Source of the DNA: Candidatus Levyibacteriota bacterium
Lineage (GTDB): Bacteria; Patescibacteriota; Microgenomatia; Levybacterales; UBA12049
Length of the DNA: 5,430 nt
Reading direction: 5' to 3'
Assembly (NCBI GenBank): GCA_023245515.1
Contig: JAHFKE010000075.1
Location: 1-5,430, forward strand
Numbering within the stretch: position 1 is the first letter of the stretch; each line of letters starts with the position of its first letter. A program made the position numbers and the translations under genes. Of this stretch, positions 1 to 4,509 are shown in pieces. Below the pieces are notes generated by a model, which saw only the letters and a list, made by a program, of their open reading frames with translations, had not been told where the DNA came from and searched no databases.

Positions 1-473
1 ATTAATTCAAAAAGAGAAAAAGCTGAACAGGAAATAGCAACCTTGAAACAGATGAAGATAAAACTAGGCTTCAAAATTTAGAAGGATTATTTTCTGATGA
101 TGATTTTAAACAACAAAAAGAAGCGATTGATGATAAAATTTTTGGTTTTGAAAGTGTGCTTGGAGATAATGTGACATATAAGTACACAATGGATGATATT
201 GAGAAGTTTATGAAAGAAAAATTTGCTGATTTAGGCAAGACTTATGAAGATACAGAGGATGCAGGCGTGCGTAGAGTTCTCCTTGGTTCGATATGTCCCA
301 ATGGATTATCTTGGCAGTATTCGGGCTTATCAAATCAACAGTTTAGCCCACAATATCAAGCTATTCTTGATGTTCAACCTACTGATTTTGCACTGAGTAC
401 GCCTGGAGGGATTCGAACCCCCGACCCCGTCGTTAGAACCGACATGCTCTATCCACTGAGCTACAGGCGCTAA
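1..473 (+). pseudogene. Serine recombinase (resolvase/integrase) C-terminal part, frameshifted, incomplete at left edge
   Basis: Two overlapping frames together read as the C-terminal coiled coil and tail of a large serine recombinase. The frame open from base 1 (INSKREKAEQEIATL...) stops at 79-81. The frame open from 27 continues the same protein character (TDEDKTRLQNLEGLFSDDDF), so a single -1 shift near bases 40-50 would join them. The tail has VLLGSICPNGLSWQYSG and SPQYQAILDV, a pattern I associate with the ends of CPR site-specific recombinases (from memory, not a search). The catalytic and zinc-ribbon parts lie off the left edge. The open frame does not stop after the recombinase-like part: its last 25 or so codons are the antisense of a tRNA-Arg gene and end at 471-473, so the natural C-terminus is uncertain. 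The shift could be real decay or an indel error. An alternative is any other coiled-coil protein, but the SPQYQAILD tail argues for recombinase. Confidence 0.6.
398..470 (-). tRNA. tRNA-Arg (anticodon UCU)
   Basis: Read on the minus strand, a complete 73-nt cloverleaf folds. The acceptor is GCGCCTG with CAGGCGT (one G-U at the first pair), and the discriminator is A at 398. The D stem is GCTC/GAGC, the anticodon stem TGTCG/CGACG with loop GTTCTAA giving anticodon TCT, and the variable loop has 5 nt. The T arm is GGGGG-TTCGAAT-CCCTC. CCA is not encoded and must be added after transcription. The 3' end points at the recombinase gene, whose reading frame runs through the tRNA on the opposite strand. 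Confidence 0.97.
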
Positions 474-484
474 ATTGTGTTATA

Positions 485-513
485 ATTTTATCAAGTATGC
501 GTATTATACGCAA
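485..513 (-). promoter_or_regulatory. Candidate promoter for tRNA-Arg
   Basis: On the minus strand TTGCGT (508-513) and TAAAAT (485-490) are separated by exactly 17 nt. This would start transcription around 478, a few bases before the tRNA 5' end at 470. The -10 box matches the sigma70 consensus at 5 of 6 positions; the -35 is weak. Placement is the main support. Confidence 0.4.
498..512. promoter_or_regulatory. 15-bp palindrome in the divergent tRNA-Arg / permease intergenic region
   Basis: TGCGTAT-T-ATACGCA is a perfect inverted repeat with 7-bp arms. It lies between the tRNA-Arg and permease starts, inside the spacer of the tRNA promoter candidate and 17 nt upstream of the permease start codon. 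It contains TATTAT (502-507), a possible plus-strand -10 without a convincing -35. The size and position fit a dimeric repressor site, but no regulator is encoded nearby. Confidence 0.35.
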
Positions 514-528
514 GGATCAAGGCTAAAT

Positions 529-1524
529 ATGAAAAATTCGACGCTTCGTTACATTGTTAACAATCATGTTTTGATGACTGCTATTATTCTGCTTTTTACT
601 CTTTTTCTCTTTCAAATCAAAATTATTCTGGTTGATCTGTTTATCTCCTATATCATTATGGCGGCGCTTTCTCCATTTGTTGGGGTGCTGACCAAAAGAA
701 AAATTCCCAATGTTATCGCCGCTACCATAGTTTTTTTGGCCATGATTTCTTTGCTTTTCCTTCTTATTCTTCCTTTAGTACCGTTTTTTACAGCACAGAT
801 TGTCTCGTTAGTTAGGAGTTTTCCTCTCTATTTGGATAATACTGCTAATATGTTTGGTATCAAAATTGACTTTCATCAGGTTCAGGCAATTTTAGCTACT
901 GAAATGACCAACATAGGAGAAAATGCTTTTTCTATAACAAAAAGTATTTTTAGTGGATTTTTCTCTTTCTTAACTGTTATGGTTATTGGCTTTTATCTGC
1001 TTTTGGACAAGAAGAACATTATGCATTCCCTCGTAGCATTGTTCCCTGAGAAAACAAAAAATCACGCGCAAGCAACTATTTCTGAAATAGAGACAAAACT
1101 GGGATCATGGGTTCGAGGTCAAATCATATTGTCGCTTTTTATTGGTGTTATTACCTGGATTGTGTTATCTCTTCTGGGAATTCCATTTGCCCTACCATTG
1201 GCACTCATAGCAGGAATTTTAGAAATAGTCCCAACACTTGGCCCTATCATCTCAGCTATTCCCGCTATGATTGTGGCTCTCTCTATTTCTCCAACACTGA
1301 TGTTGGTTGTAGCTGCTGCATATATAGGTATTCAAATGTTAGAAAATAACCTACTGGTTCCTAAAATCATGGAACAGGCAGTAGGACTCAATCCAGTTGT
1401 TATTATCGTATCAGTTGGAGTAGGAGCGAATCTTTTGGGCATTATCGGAGCACTTTTGGCAATACCATTTTTATCAGCACTGATTATTTTGATCAGAGAC
1501 CTCAAAAAATATTCAGATATATAA
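529..1524 (+). CDS. AI-2E family transporter (PerM/YdiK-type permease)
   Basis: This 331-aa polytopic inner-membrane protein belongs to the PerM/AI-2E exporter family (UPF0118), whose members export autoinducer-2 or act as Na+/H+ antiporters; the substrate here cannot be read from sequence. Family signatures are clear. Two N-terminal hydrophobic helices (about 15-32 and 35-52) are followed by one near 61-85 and one near 140-160. An amphipathic soluble stretch covers 100-135. Then come WVRGQIILSLFIG (194-206), EIVPTLGPI (232-240), NNLLVPKIM (273-281), GLNPVVII (286-293) and GIIGALLAIPF (304-314). Length is close to the family norm. The ATG at 529 is chosen over an in-frame TTG at 475 because AAGG lies just upstream, the protein then starts directly before the first helix, and the extension would overlap promoter-like sequence. 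Codons are AT-rich, unlike the later GC-rich genes. The stop codon is one base from the CCA of the convergent tRNA-Gly remnant; no terminator is visible. Confidence 0.96.
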   Translation: MKNSTLRYIVNNHVLMTAIILLFTLFLFQIKIILVDLFISYIIMAALSPFVGVLTKRKIPNVIAATIVFLAMISLLFLLILPLVPFFTAQIVSLVRSFPLYLDNTANMFGIKIDFHQVQAILATEMTNIGENAFSITKSIFSGFFSFLTVMVIGFYLLLDKKNIMHSLVALFPEKTKNHAQATISEIETKLGSWVRGQIILSLFIGVITWIVLSLLGIPFALPLALIAGILEIVPTLGPIISAIPAMIVALSISPTLMLVVAAAYIGIQMLENNLLVPKIMEQAVGLNPVVIIVSVGVGANLLGIIGALLAIPFLSALIILIRDLKKYSDI

Positions 1525-1525
1525 T

Positions 1526-1591
1526 TGGAGCGGGCGACAGGACTTGAACCTGCGACATCCAGCTTGGAAAGCTAGCGTTCTATACCATTGA
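1526..1591 (-). pseudogene. tRNA-Gly (UCC) 3' fragment, 5' acceptor strand missing
   Basis: The minus strand carries an encoded CCA (1526-1528), discriminator T, 3' acceptor strand CGCCCGC, T arm GCAGG-TTCAAGT-CCTGT, variable loop, anticodon stem CTAGC/GCTGG with loop TTTCCAA (anticodon TCC), the 3' D-stem strand GAAC and the D loop. The D-stem 5' strand reads GATC instead of the expected GTTC, and the expected GCGGGCG acceptor strand is absent. The sequence at 1594-1602 cannot pair with CGCCCGC. Similarity to a normal tRNA-Gly ends at about 1591. The copy should be non-functional. It is best explained as the 3' duplicate left by integration of an element into tRNA-Gly, with the intact gene at the element's other end outside this window; a chimeric assembly join is the alternative. 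Confidence 0.85.
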
Positions 1592-1791
1592 TCTCTCCTC
1601 AGAAACCCAACTTCGATTGCATCTCTCTATCCATTTTGATTATACATAACTGATAAGTATGAGTAAATATAGAAGAAATAAGGTCTCATAGTTTGCTTAT
1701 CTTAGCTTCGTTTGGTATACTTCACTCTGTATTTTAGATAACTTTACAGTATTTGCTTATTGTGCTTGTTGTCTTTTTTGCATCCAATTTT
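1592..1791. other. AT-rich gene-free stretch after the tRNA-Gly break
   Basis: No open frame here has a ribosome binding site or protein-like composition. The sequence is AT-rich and starts exactly where tRNA-Gly similarity ends. I see no clear hairpin, repeat or promoter in it until the shared motif at 1792. An apparent in-frame extension of the following gene back to 1760 has no Shine-Dalgarno sequence. Confidence 0.5.
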
Positions 1792-1822
1792 GCACTTTGA
1801 TATTGTTGCGGAAAAATATAAT
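1792..1822 (+). repeat. Shared upstream motif, copy 1 (promoter-like)
   Basis: GCAC-T-TTGATA is followed directly by TTGTTGCGGAA and then AAATATAAT. The same blocks occur inverted at 4219-4252 in front of the other GC-rich gene pair, with an AG inserted after TTGATA. Twenty-one bases of the first three blocks (GCAC, TTGATA, TTGTTGCGGAA) are identical. It ends 72 nt before the start codon at 1895. It contains a perfect TATAAT, but TTGATA to TATAAT is only 14 nt, too short for standard sigma70. It may be a promoter with unusual geometry, a regulator site, or an element-end recognition sequence. Confidence 0.6.
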
Positions 1823-1894
1823 TTTTTGTGGGTGTTTTGGTGTTTATTAAAATTAGATAGCAATGCGCCCACAAAGGGAGCAGAGGAGGTTTCC

Positions 1895-2224
1895 ATGGGA
1901 GTCATTGGATTTGCGCTTGCTCTTCTCGCAGGTCACCTGGTGATACGGTGGGTGAAAGCCTTCAATCCGCTTGGCGGATTTCGAGGTCTTCACGTCGAGC
2001 GTCTTGTTCTCGTGACGCTTCTGCTCAACATCAGCTTCACGCTCACGGGTGGATACGTGACGTTTCCTCCCTTCAACTTCACTTGGAATCAGAGCCTCAT
2101 CGTGGCACTGATCTTCATGTGGATCATGACGGGGGCGATCGTTCTTACGCTGATGGAGATCGGCAGACGCTTCCAGAGCATCATGTCCGATCTGATGCGA
2201 AATGCTGCCAACGAGACCGATTGA
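1895..2224 (+). CDS. Small membrane protein of unknown function (109 aa, three predicted helices)
   Basis: I do not recognise this protein. It has hydrophobic stretches at about 3-19, 36-55 and 67-88, a basic segment between the first two helices (R18, K21, R30) and a charged amphipathic tail (RRFQSIMSDLMRNAANETD, 91-109), so an integral membrane protein is likely. The ATG at 1895 follows AGAGGAGG with 5 nt spacing, an excellent Shine-Dalgarno sequence, so the in-frame extension back to 1760 is rejected. Codons favour C or G at third positions (ATC, CTC, GTG), in clear contrast to the AT-rich permease gene, which points to acquisition from a higher-GC source. It is followed 52 nt later by a second GC-rich gene on the same strand, probably co-transcribed. 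Confidence 0.8.
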   Translation: MGVIGFALALLAGHLVIRWVKAFNPLGGFRGLHVERLVLVTLLLNISFTLTGGYVTFPPFNFTWNQSLIVALIFMWIMTGAIVLTLMEIGRRFQSIMSDLMRNAANETD

Positions 2225-2276
2225 TCGTTCGTCCGCCCCTTTCACATTCAGCCACTAAGCGGTAGGAGTTGTCACC

Positions 2277-2663
2277 ATGACGGTTCGTAGGTTTGACGGC
2301 AAGGACGAAAGTCCCGTAGAAAACGGTGATACCATCGTCGTTTACGACGACTCCATGGCTGCGCAGGTGCTTCACTCGTGCCTTCGATCGCTGTACTACA
2401 ACTGTGTCATTAAGGTGGCACGGTACGTCCAGGTCAAGACCGATCTCACCCTGACTGACATCGAACAGCGTCTACAGACCTACGAGGTCATCATAGCCCA
2501 GCACACTAACGTGCCCGGGCAGGAGCAAGAGTGGTATCTGGAACTGTGGGGCGCTTCTGAGAAGGTGCTCAACGCCTGCATCGGGGGATTGCAGCAGAAC
2601 AGTGACTGCACTGTCGCGGTGCTTACAGACGCACCTGAGGGTTTCCCTCAAACTGAAGCCTGA
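2277..2663 (+). CDS. Unknown soluble alpha/beta protein (128 aa), possibly receiver-like
   Basis: This is a hypothetical cytoplasmic protein with no recognised family. The start ATG follows TAGGAG with 8 nt spacing. The layout alternates strands and helices: TIVVYDDS (19-26), a helix about 27-40, KVARYVQVK (46-54), a helix about 58-68, YEVIIAQ (69-75), WYLELWGA (86-93), a helix about 94-106, and TVAVLTDAP (112-120). The acidic pair D24-D25, the YEVIIAQ strand followed by a VPG turn, and VLTDAP resemble beta1, beta3 and beta4 of a CheY receiver domain. However, the phosphoacceptor position is Q75 rather than Asp, and the last strand and helix are missing. That likeness is inference. It is probably the second gene of a pair with the upstream membrane protein, sharing its GC-rich codon use. 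A hairpin follows at 2695. Confidence 0.78.
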   Translation: MTVRRFDGKDESPVENGDTIVVYDDSMAAQVLHSCLRSLYYNCVIKVARYVQVKTDLTLTDIEQRLQTYEVIIAQHTNVPGQEQEWYLELWGASEKVLNACIGGLQQNSDCTVAVLTDAPEGFPQTEA

Positions 2664-2694
2664 GGTCGGCTCATCGACAACTCGTACGTTTGAA

Positions 2695-2719
2695 GAGAAG
2701 TGTCAGGCAGACGCTTCTC
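2695..2719 (+). terminator. Hairpin downstream of the plus-strand gene pair
   Basis: GAGAAGTGTC and GACGCTTCTC form a 10-bp stem with one G-U pair and a 5-nt loop, 31 nt after the stop of the 128-aa gene. The tail (GTTGGTTTGG) is only moderately T-rich, so this may be an end-of-transcript structure rather than a strong intrinsic terminator. A better T run (CTTTTTAG) occurs near 2782-2789 without a good stem. Confidence 0.4.
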
Positions 2720-3205
2720 GTTGGTTTGGAGGTATTCCATGTTCGTCCGCAACACACATCCGAGTGCATCACACCCTGGGGGCTTTTTAGTCTCATGTTG
2801 TATCCGATGGGTACAATTTTCTTTTATAGACGGGGTGTTTTTGCTATTTATATAGTGAGTGTTAGTGAGTAACTTTTGATGCAGTTTGATAACATGCATC
2901 GCACAATAGCTCGTATACGACGTGAAAAATTATTTTCATACTTCTTGTTTTCATCACTGAAGCTAAATGAAAACCCTAAAAACGACTATGAGGTGTTCCA
3001 TGGACATAGAGTATGAATACTATAGGGGAGTAATATTTTTGTGATACTTTAAGGCTGAATTATATAATTTTTAAGAGGTCGTACCCCTGCTTTATTAGAA
3101 AGGTTTAAAGGAGTTGACAGGAGCTAGTAAAAGAAAACACTCTGCCTGAAGGTGGTGGTACCGTCTTTGAAAAGCTGATATAAATTTTATCATAAAAAGC
3201 GAGAA

Positions 3206-3311
3206 AGGCGTCTTTGTTGGTCAGGGAGTTGTCGGCTGTAAAGCCAACATGGGATTGGTCACGGCATGCGTGACGAATATCCTCTGTCTCTCTGATTTCA
3301 CTAAGACGCCT
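3206..3311 (-). ncRNA. Structured non-coding block (candidate RNA or large terminator) after the minus-strand pair
   Basis: A 9-bp perfect closing stem (AGGCGTCTT 3206-3214 with AAGACGCCT 3303-3311) encloses two internal hairpins. One is 7 bp at 3230-3249 (TGTCGGC/GCCAACA, one G-U, 6-nt loop). The other is 6 bp at 3258-3274 (GTCACG/CGTGAC, 5-nt loop). On the minus strand the block begins 15 nt after the stop of the 119-aa gene and is followed by TTTCTCGCTTTTT, so it could end that transcript or be released as a small RNA. It matches no RNA family I know. The strand is inferred from the trailing T run. Confidence 0.4.
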
Positions 3312-3326
3312 AACTCACAGCGTTGA

Positions 3327-3686
3327 TTATTCAGTTGTTGCAGTATCGGGTACTTCTAGGTTATCAGGATCAACCCAAAAAGCACCCCCAGTTTCAGGCT
3401 GTATCTTTACTAGCTCTTCGCTTTCGTCGATGCAAAGAACGACCACTGGATGCGCTCTATTACCGTATCGCAGGTAACCCGCTTCCTTGCCGCGTGCTAC
3501 CCCGTCCTCCATCAGTTGCTTGATCTTCTGAACTCGCTCCCTTCTGCGTTCCTCGCGCTTGATATGCCGAAGCAATCTCTCCAACCGATCAACTAGGTCT
3601 TCAGGAAGGGAGTCAGAACTACCGATGCTCTGTTTTACCACACCTTCCAGTGCAGCCAGTTGTTCCCTCAAAGGATCAGTCGGCAC
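3327..3686 (-). CDS. Unknown protein (119 aa): coiled coil plus SH3-like C-terminal domain
   Basis: I do not recognise this gene. Residues 5-65 form a highly charged helical region with a likely coiled coil (DLVDRLERLLRHIKREERRR, 30-49) rich in Arg and Glu. Residues 78-111 look like a small beta domain (HPVVVLCIDE, LVKIQPETGGAFWV, NLEVP), reminiscent of SH3- or KOW-type barrels that bind nucleic acid or protein; this is inference from pattern only. The GTG at 3684-3686 is chosen because AAGGAG lies 7 nt upstream. A further upstream in-frame GTG at 3707 would put that Shine-Dalgarno sequence inside the coding region. It lies 89 nt after the 106-aa gene on the same strand and shares its GC-rich codons, so a two-gene unit is likely. 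The internal gap carries a hairpin. Confidence 0.75.
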   Translation of the reverse strand: MPTDPLREQLAALEGVVKQSIGSSDSLPEDLVDRLERLLRHIKREERRRERVQKIKQLMEDGVARGKEAGYLRYGNRAHPVVVLCIDESEELVKIQPETGGAFWVDPDNLEVPDTATTE

Positions 3687-3748
3687 GATGAGTCTCCTTC
3701 TTCGCACACTATGCTGGCTAAACAGGAACGAACCACCGATATGGGTTA

Positions 3749-3770
3749 GAAGAGACGGGCGGGTCTCTTC
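3749..3770. other. Intergenic hairpin inside the minus-strand gene pair
   Basis: GAAGAGAC and GTCTCTTC form a perfect 8-bp stem around the 6-nt loop GGGCGG, starting just after the stop of the 106-aa gene. No T run follows on the minus strand, so it is more likely an mRNA processing or stability element, or an attenuator of the downstream gene, than a full terminator. Confidence 0.45.
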
Positions 3771-3775
3771 CTCTC

Positions 3776-4096
3776 CTAGGTGATGTGGCTGAACTCATCC
3801 CGAGTGACCTGCTGCAAGAGCTGGATCACTTCGGCGCGAAGTTCGGGGACTGTCTCCAAGTGGTCGAGCATTCGCAAGCCGACGTAGACGTTCGGGTAAC
3901 GATCCTGGATGGCGTGGAGCGCTGCCAGTCGTTCCGAATGCGTTGTTGTTCGTGCCAGAGAGATGGTTGCCAGCTTCAGCCCATCGGCGCTTCGGAGTTG
4001 ACCGAGCATCTCTGTCAGCTTGAGGTTGTAGCTGAGCGCCGTTGCCAGAATGGCTACCATGTCATCCTGGTTGAGATCCCATACTCGAGGCGACAT
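3776..4096 (-). CDS. Unknown all-helical protein (106 aa)
   Basis: This is a hypothetical soluble protein that I cannot place in a family. Composition is helix-forming throughout: helices about 9-35, 40-66, 70-80 and 84-103, with little beta propensity and no membrane segment. The ATG at 4094-4096 is chosen because AAAGGAGAG precedes it with 6 nt spacing. An in-frame TTG at 4114 would place the Shine-Dalgarno sequence within the gene. Codon use is GC-rich, like the 119-aa gene downstream and the plus-strand pair, and unlike the AT-rich sequence directly upstream. A promoter candidate with an overlapping inverted repeat and the shared motif copy 2 lie upstream. A longer open frame on the opposite strand (3785-4432) is its antisense shadow. 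Confidence 0.75.
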   Translation of the reverse strand: MSPRVWDLNQDDMVAILATALSYNLKLTEMLGQLRSADGLKLATISLARTTTHSERLAALHAIQDRYPNVYVGLRMLDHLETVPELRAEVIQLLQQVTRDEFSHIT

Positions 4097-4124
4097 CGTC
4101 GTCTCTCCTTTCAAATGCTTCGCA

Positions 4125-4153
4125 ATTTACCCGTTCACACATACGATGTGAAC
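4125..4153 (-). promoter_or_regulatory. Candidate promoter with overlapping operator for the 106-aa / 119-aa pair
   Basis: On the minus strand TTCACA and TAAATT are separated by 17 nt, about 30 nt upstream of the start codon at 4096. GTTCACA-N7-TGTGAAC (4133-4153), a perfect 7-bp-arm inverted repeat, covers the -35 and most of the spacer, as expected of a repressor site. The -35 matches consensus at 5 of 6 positions and the -10 at 4 of 6. Confidence 0.4.
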
Positions 4154-4218
4154 CCAAGCGAAGACTGCCAATTCAAAAGAGAACATCTTCTCTTCTCAAC
4201 AAGCAATCCTCACTTGGA

Positions 4219-4252
4219 ATTATTATTATTCCGCAACAACTTATCAACGTGC
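4219..4252 (-). repeat. Shared upstream motif, copy 2 (inverted relative to copy 1)
   Basis: Read on the minus strand: GCAC-G-TTGATA, AG, TTGTTGCGGAA, then TAATAATAAT. It matches copy 1 at 1792-1822 apart from one substitution before TTGATA, a 2-nt insertion and small differences in the AT tail. It points at the minus-strand GC-rich pair and ends 122 nt before the start codon at 4096. Sequence outside the motif on either side is not similar to copy 1, so this is a defined site rather than part of a long repeat. Confidence 0.6.
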
Positions 4253-4274
4253 GAGTGTATAAATACATTGATAC

Positions 4275-4307
4275 AACAATCTAAGAAGCGAATCCTTAGT
4301 TGTTTTT
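4275..4307 (+). terminator. Weak terminator-like hairpin in the gap below the CAP operon
   Basis: AACAA-T-CTAAG and CTTAG-TTGTT form a 10-bp stem with a one-base bulge and a 9-nt loop. It is followed by TTT, giving a TTTTT run on the plus strand. It sits between the CAP operon and the shared motif copy 2. No plus-strand gene precedes it, so its role is uncertain; on the minus strand it would fold but lack a T tail. Confidence 0.3.
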
Positions 4308-4356
4308 CAAAGCGAGAATATTATATCATTTGTGAGCTTCTGCAAGATTTAATGGA

Positions 4357-4509
4357 TTATTTTATATCTTTTCTCACTTCTTTTCTCCTATGTCTCGCCA
4401 TATTAAGCACCTCCAACCTATCCTTTTCTTGAAGAGTTTTCATTACTTTTTCATAGATTTGTTCAGGAGCTATTCTTTTTACATCAAATATACCTAAGAA
4501 CTTCTTCAT
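4357..4509 (-). CDS. Small basic protein (50 aa), third gene of the CAP operon
   Basis: The start codon overlaps the stop of the preceding 73-aa gene in an ATGA arrangement (4506-4509), the signature of translational coupling. It has no Shine-Dalgarno sequence of its own, which fits coupling. The 50-aa product starts MKKFLGIFDVKRIAPEQIY and ends in a strongly basic helix (MARHRRKEVRKDIK, 37-50). No membrane segment or known motif is seen. Inside the frame, GGAGGTG precedes the ATG of codon 37 (4399-4401) with 6 nt spacing, so a 14-residue peptide could also be made. AT-rich codons match the upstream operon genes. It is a hypothetical protein supported by context rather than by family recognition. 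Confidence 0.65.
   Translation of the reverse strand: MKKFLGIFDVKRIAPEQIYEKVMKTLQEKDRLEVLNMARHRRKEVRKDIK

Larger units (their letters stand above)
2664..3326. other. 660-bp gene-free, dyad-rich stretch between the convergent gene pairs
   Basis: No frame here combines a start, a Shine-Dalgarno sequence and protein-like composition. GC-rich at both edges, it is AT-rich in the middle. Besides the hairpin at 2695 and the structured block at 3206-3311, it holds several dyads. GATGCA/TGCATC (2879-2884 and 2895-2900) and the perfect palindrome TCGTATACGA (2911-2920) come first. TGAAAA-ATTA-TTTTCA (2923-2938) and GTTTTCAT/ATGAAAAC with a 12-nt loop (2947-2974) follow. A tandem GTGAGTGTTAGTGAGT lies near 2855-2870. 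Short open stretches around 3077-3181 (for example LPEGGGTVFEKLI) lie in different frames and could be debris of a lost gene. Confidence 0.5.

Noticed and set aside
396..473. Last 25 residues of the recombinase frame as genuine protein
   Set aside because: They are the exact antisense of tRNA-Arg, a well-known false translation.
1760..1894. N-terminal extension of the 109-aa membrane protein
   Set aside because: No Shine-Dalgarno sequence, AT-rich non-protein-like sequence, and it would bury both the shared motif and the AGGAGG at 1884-1889 inside a gene.
1853..2245. 130-codon minus-strand frame over the 109-aa gene
   Set aside because: It has no ribosome binding site and a low-complexity charged composition; it is a shadow of the GC-rich gene on the plus strand.
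2648..2899. 83-codon minus-strand frame and overlapping short plus-strand frames (2602-2872)
   Set aside because: No ribosome binding sites, composition changes along the frame with the GC shift, and the first part overlaps the 128-aa gene.
3147..3170. GGTGGTGGTACCG resembling the T-box core (GGGTGGTACCGCG), with AAAGGCGTCTTTG downstream
   Set aside because: Only TGGTACCG is a clean match, two extra bases disturb the first helix, no specifier stem was found, and no plus-strand aminoacyl-tRNA synthetase or amino-acid gene follows in the window.
3303..3314. GCCTAAC as an integron attC outer site
   Set aside because: The matching end is not GTTAGGC in the right orientation; the paired arm at 3206 continues into AAAG, so this is an ordinary closing stem.
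3785..4432. 215-codon open frame on the plus strand
   Set aside because: It is antisense to the 106-aa gene, which has an excellent ribosome binding site; the frame has none, is Cys-rich and irregular, and runs on into gene-free AT-rich sequence.
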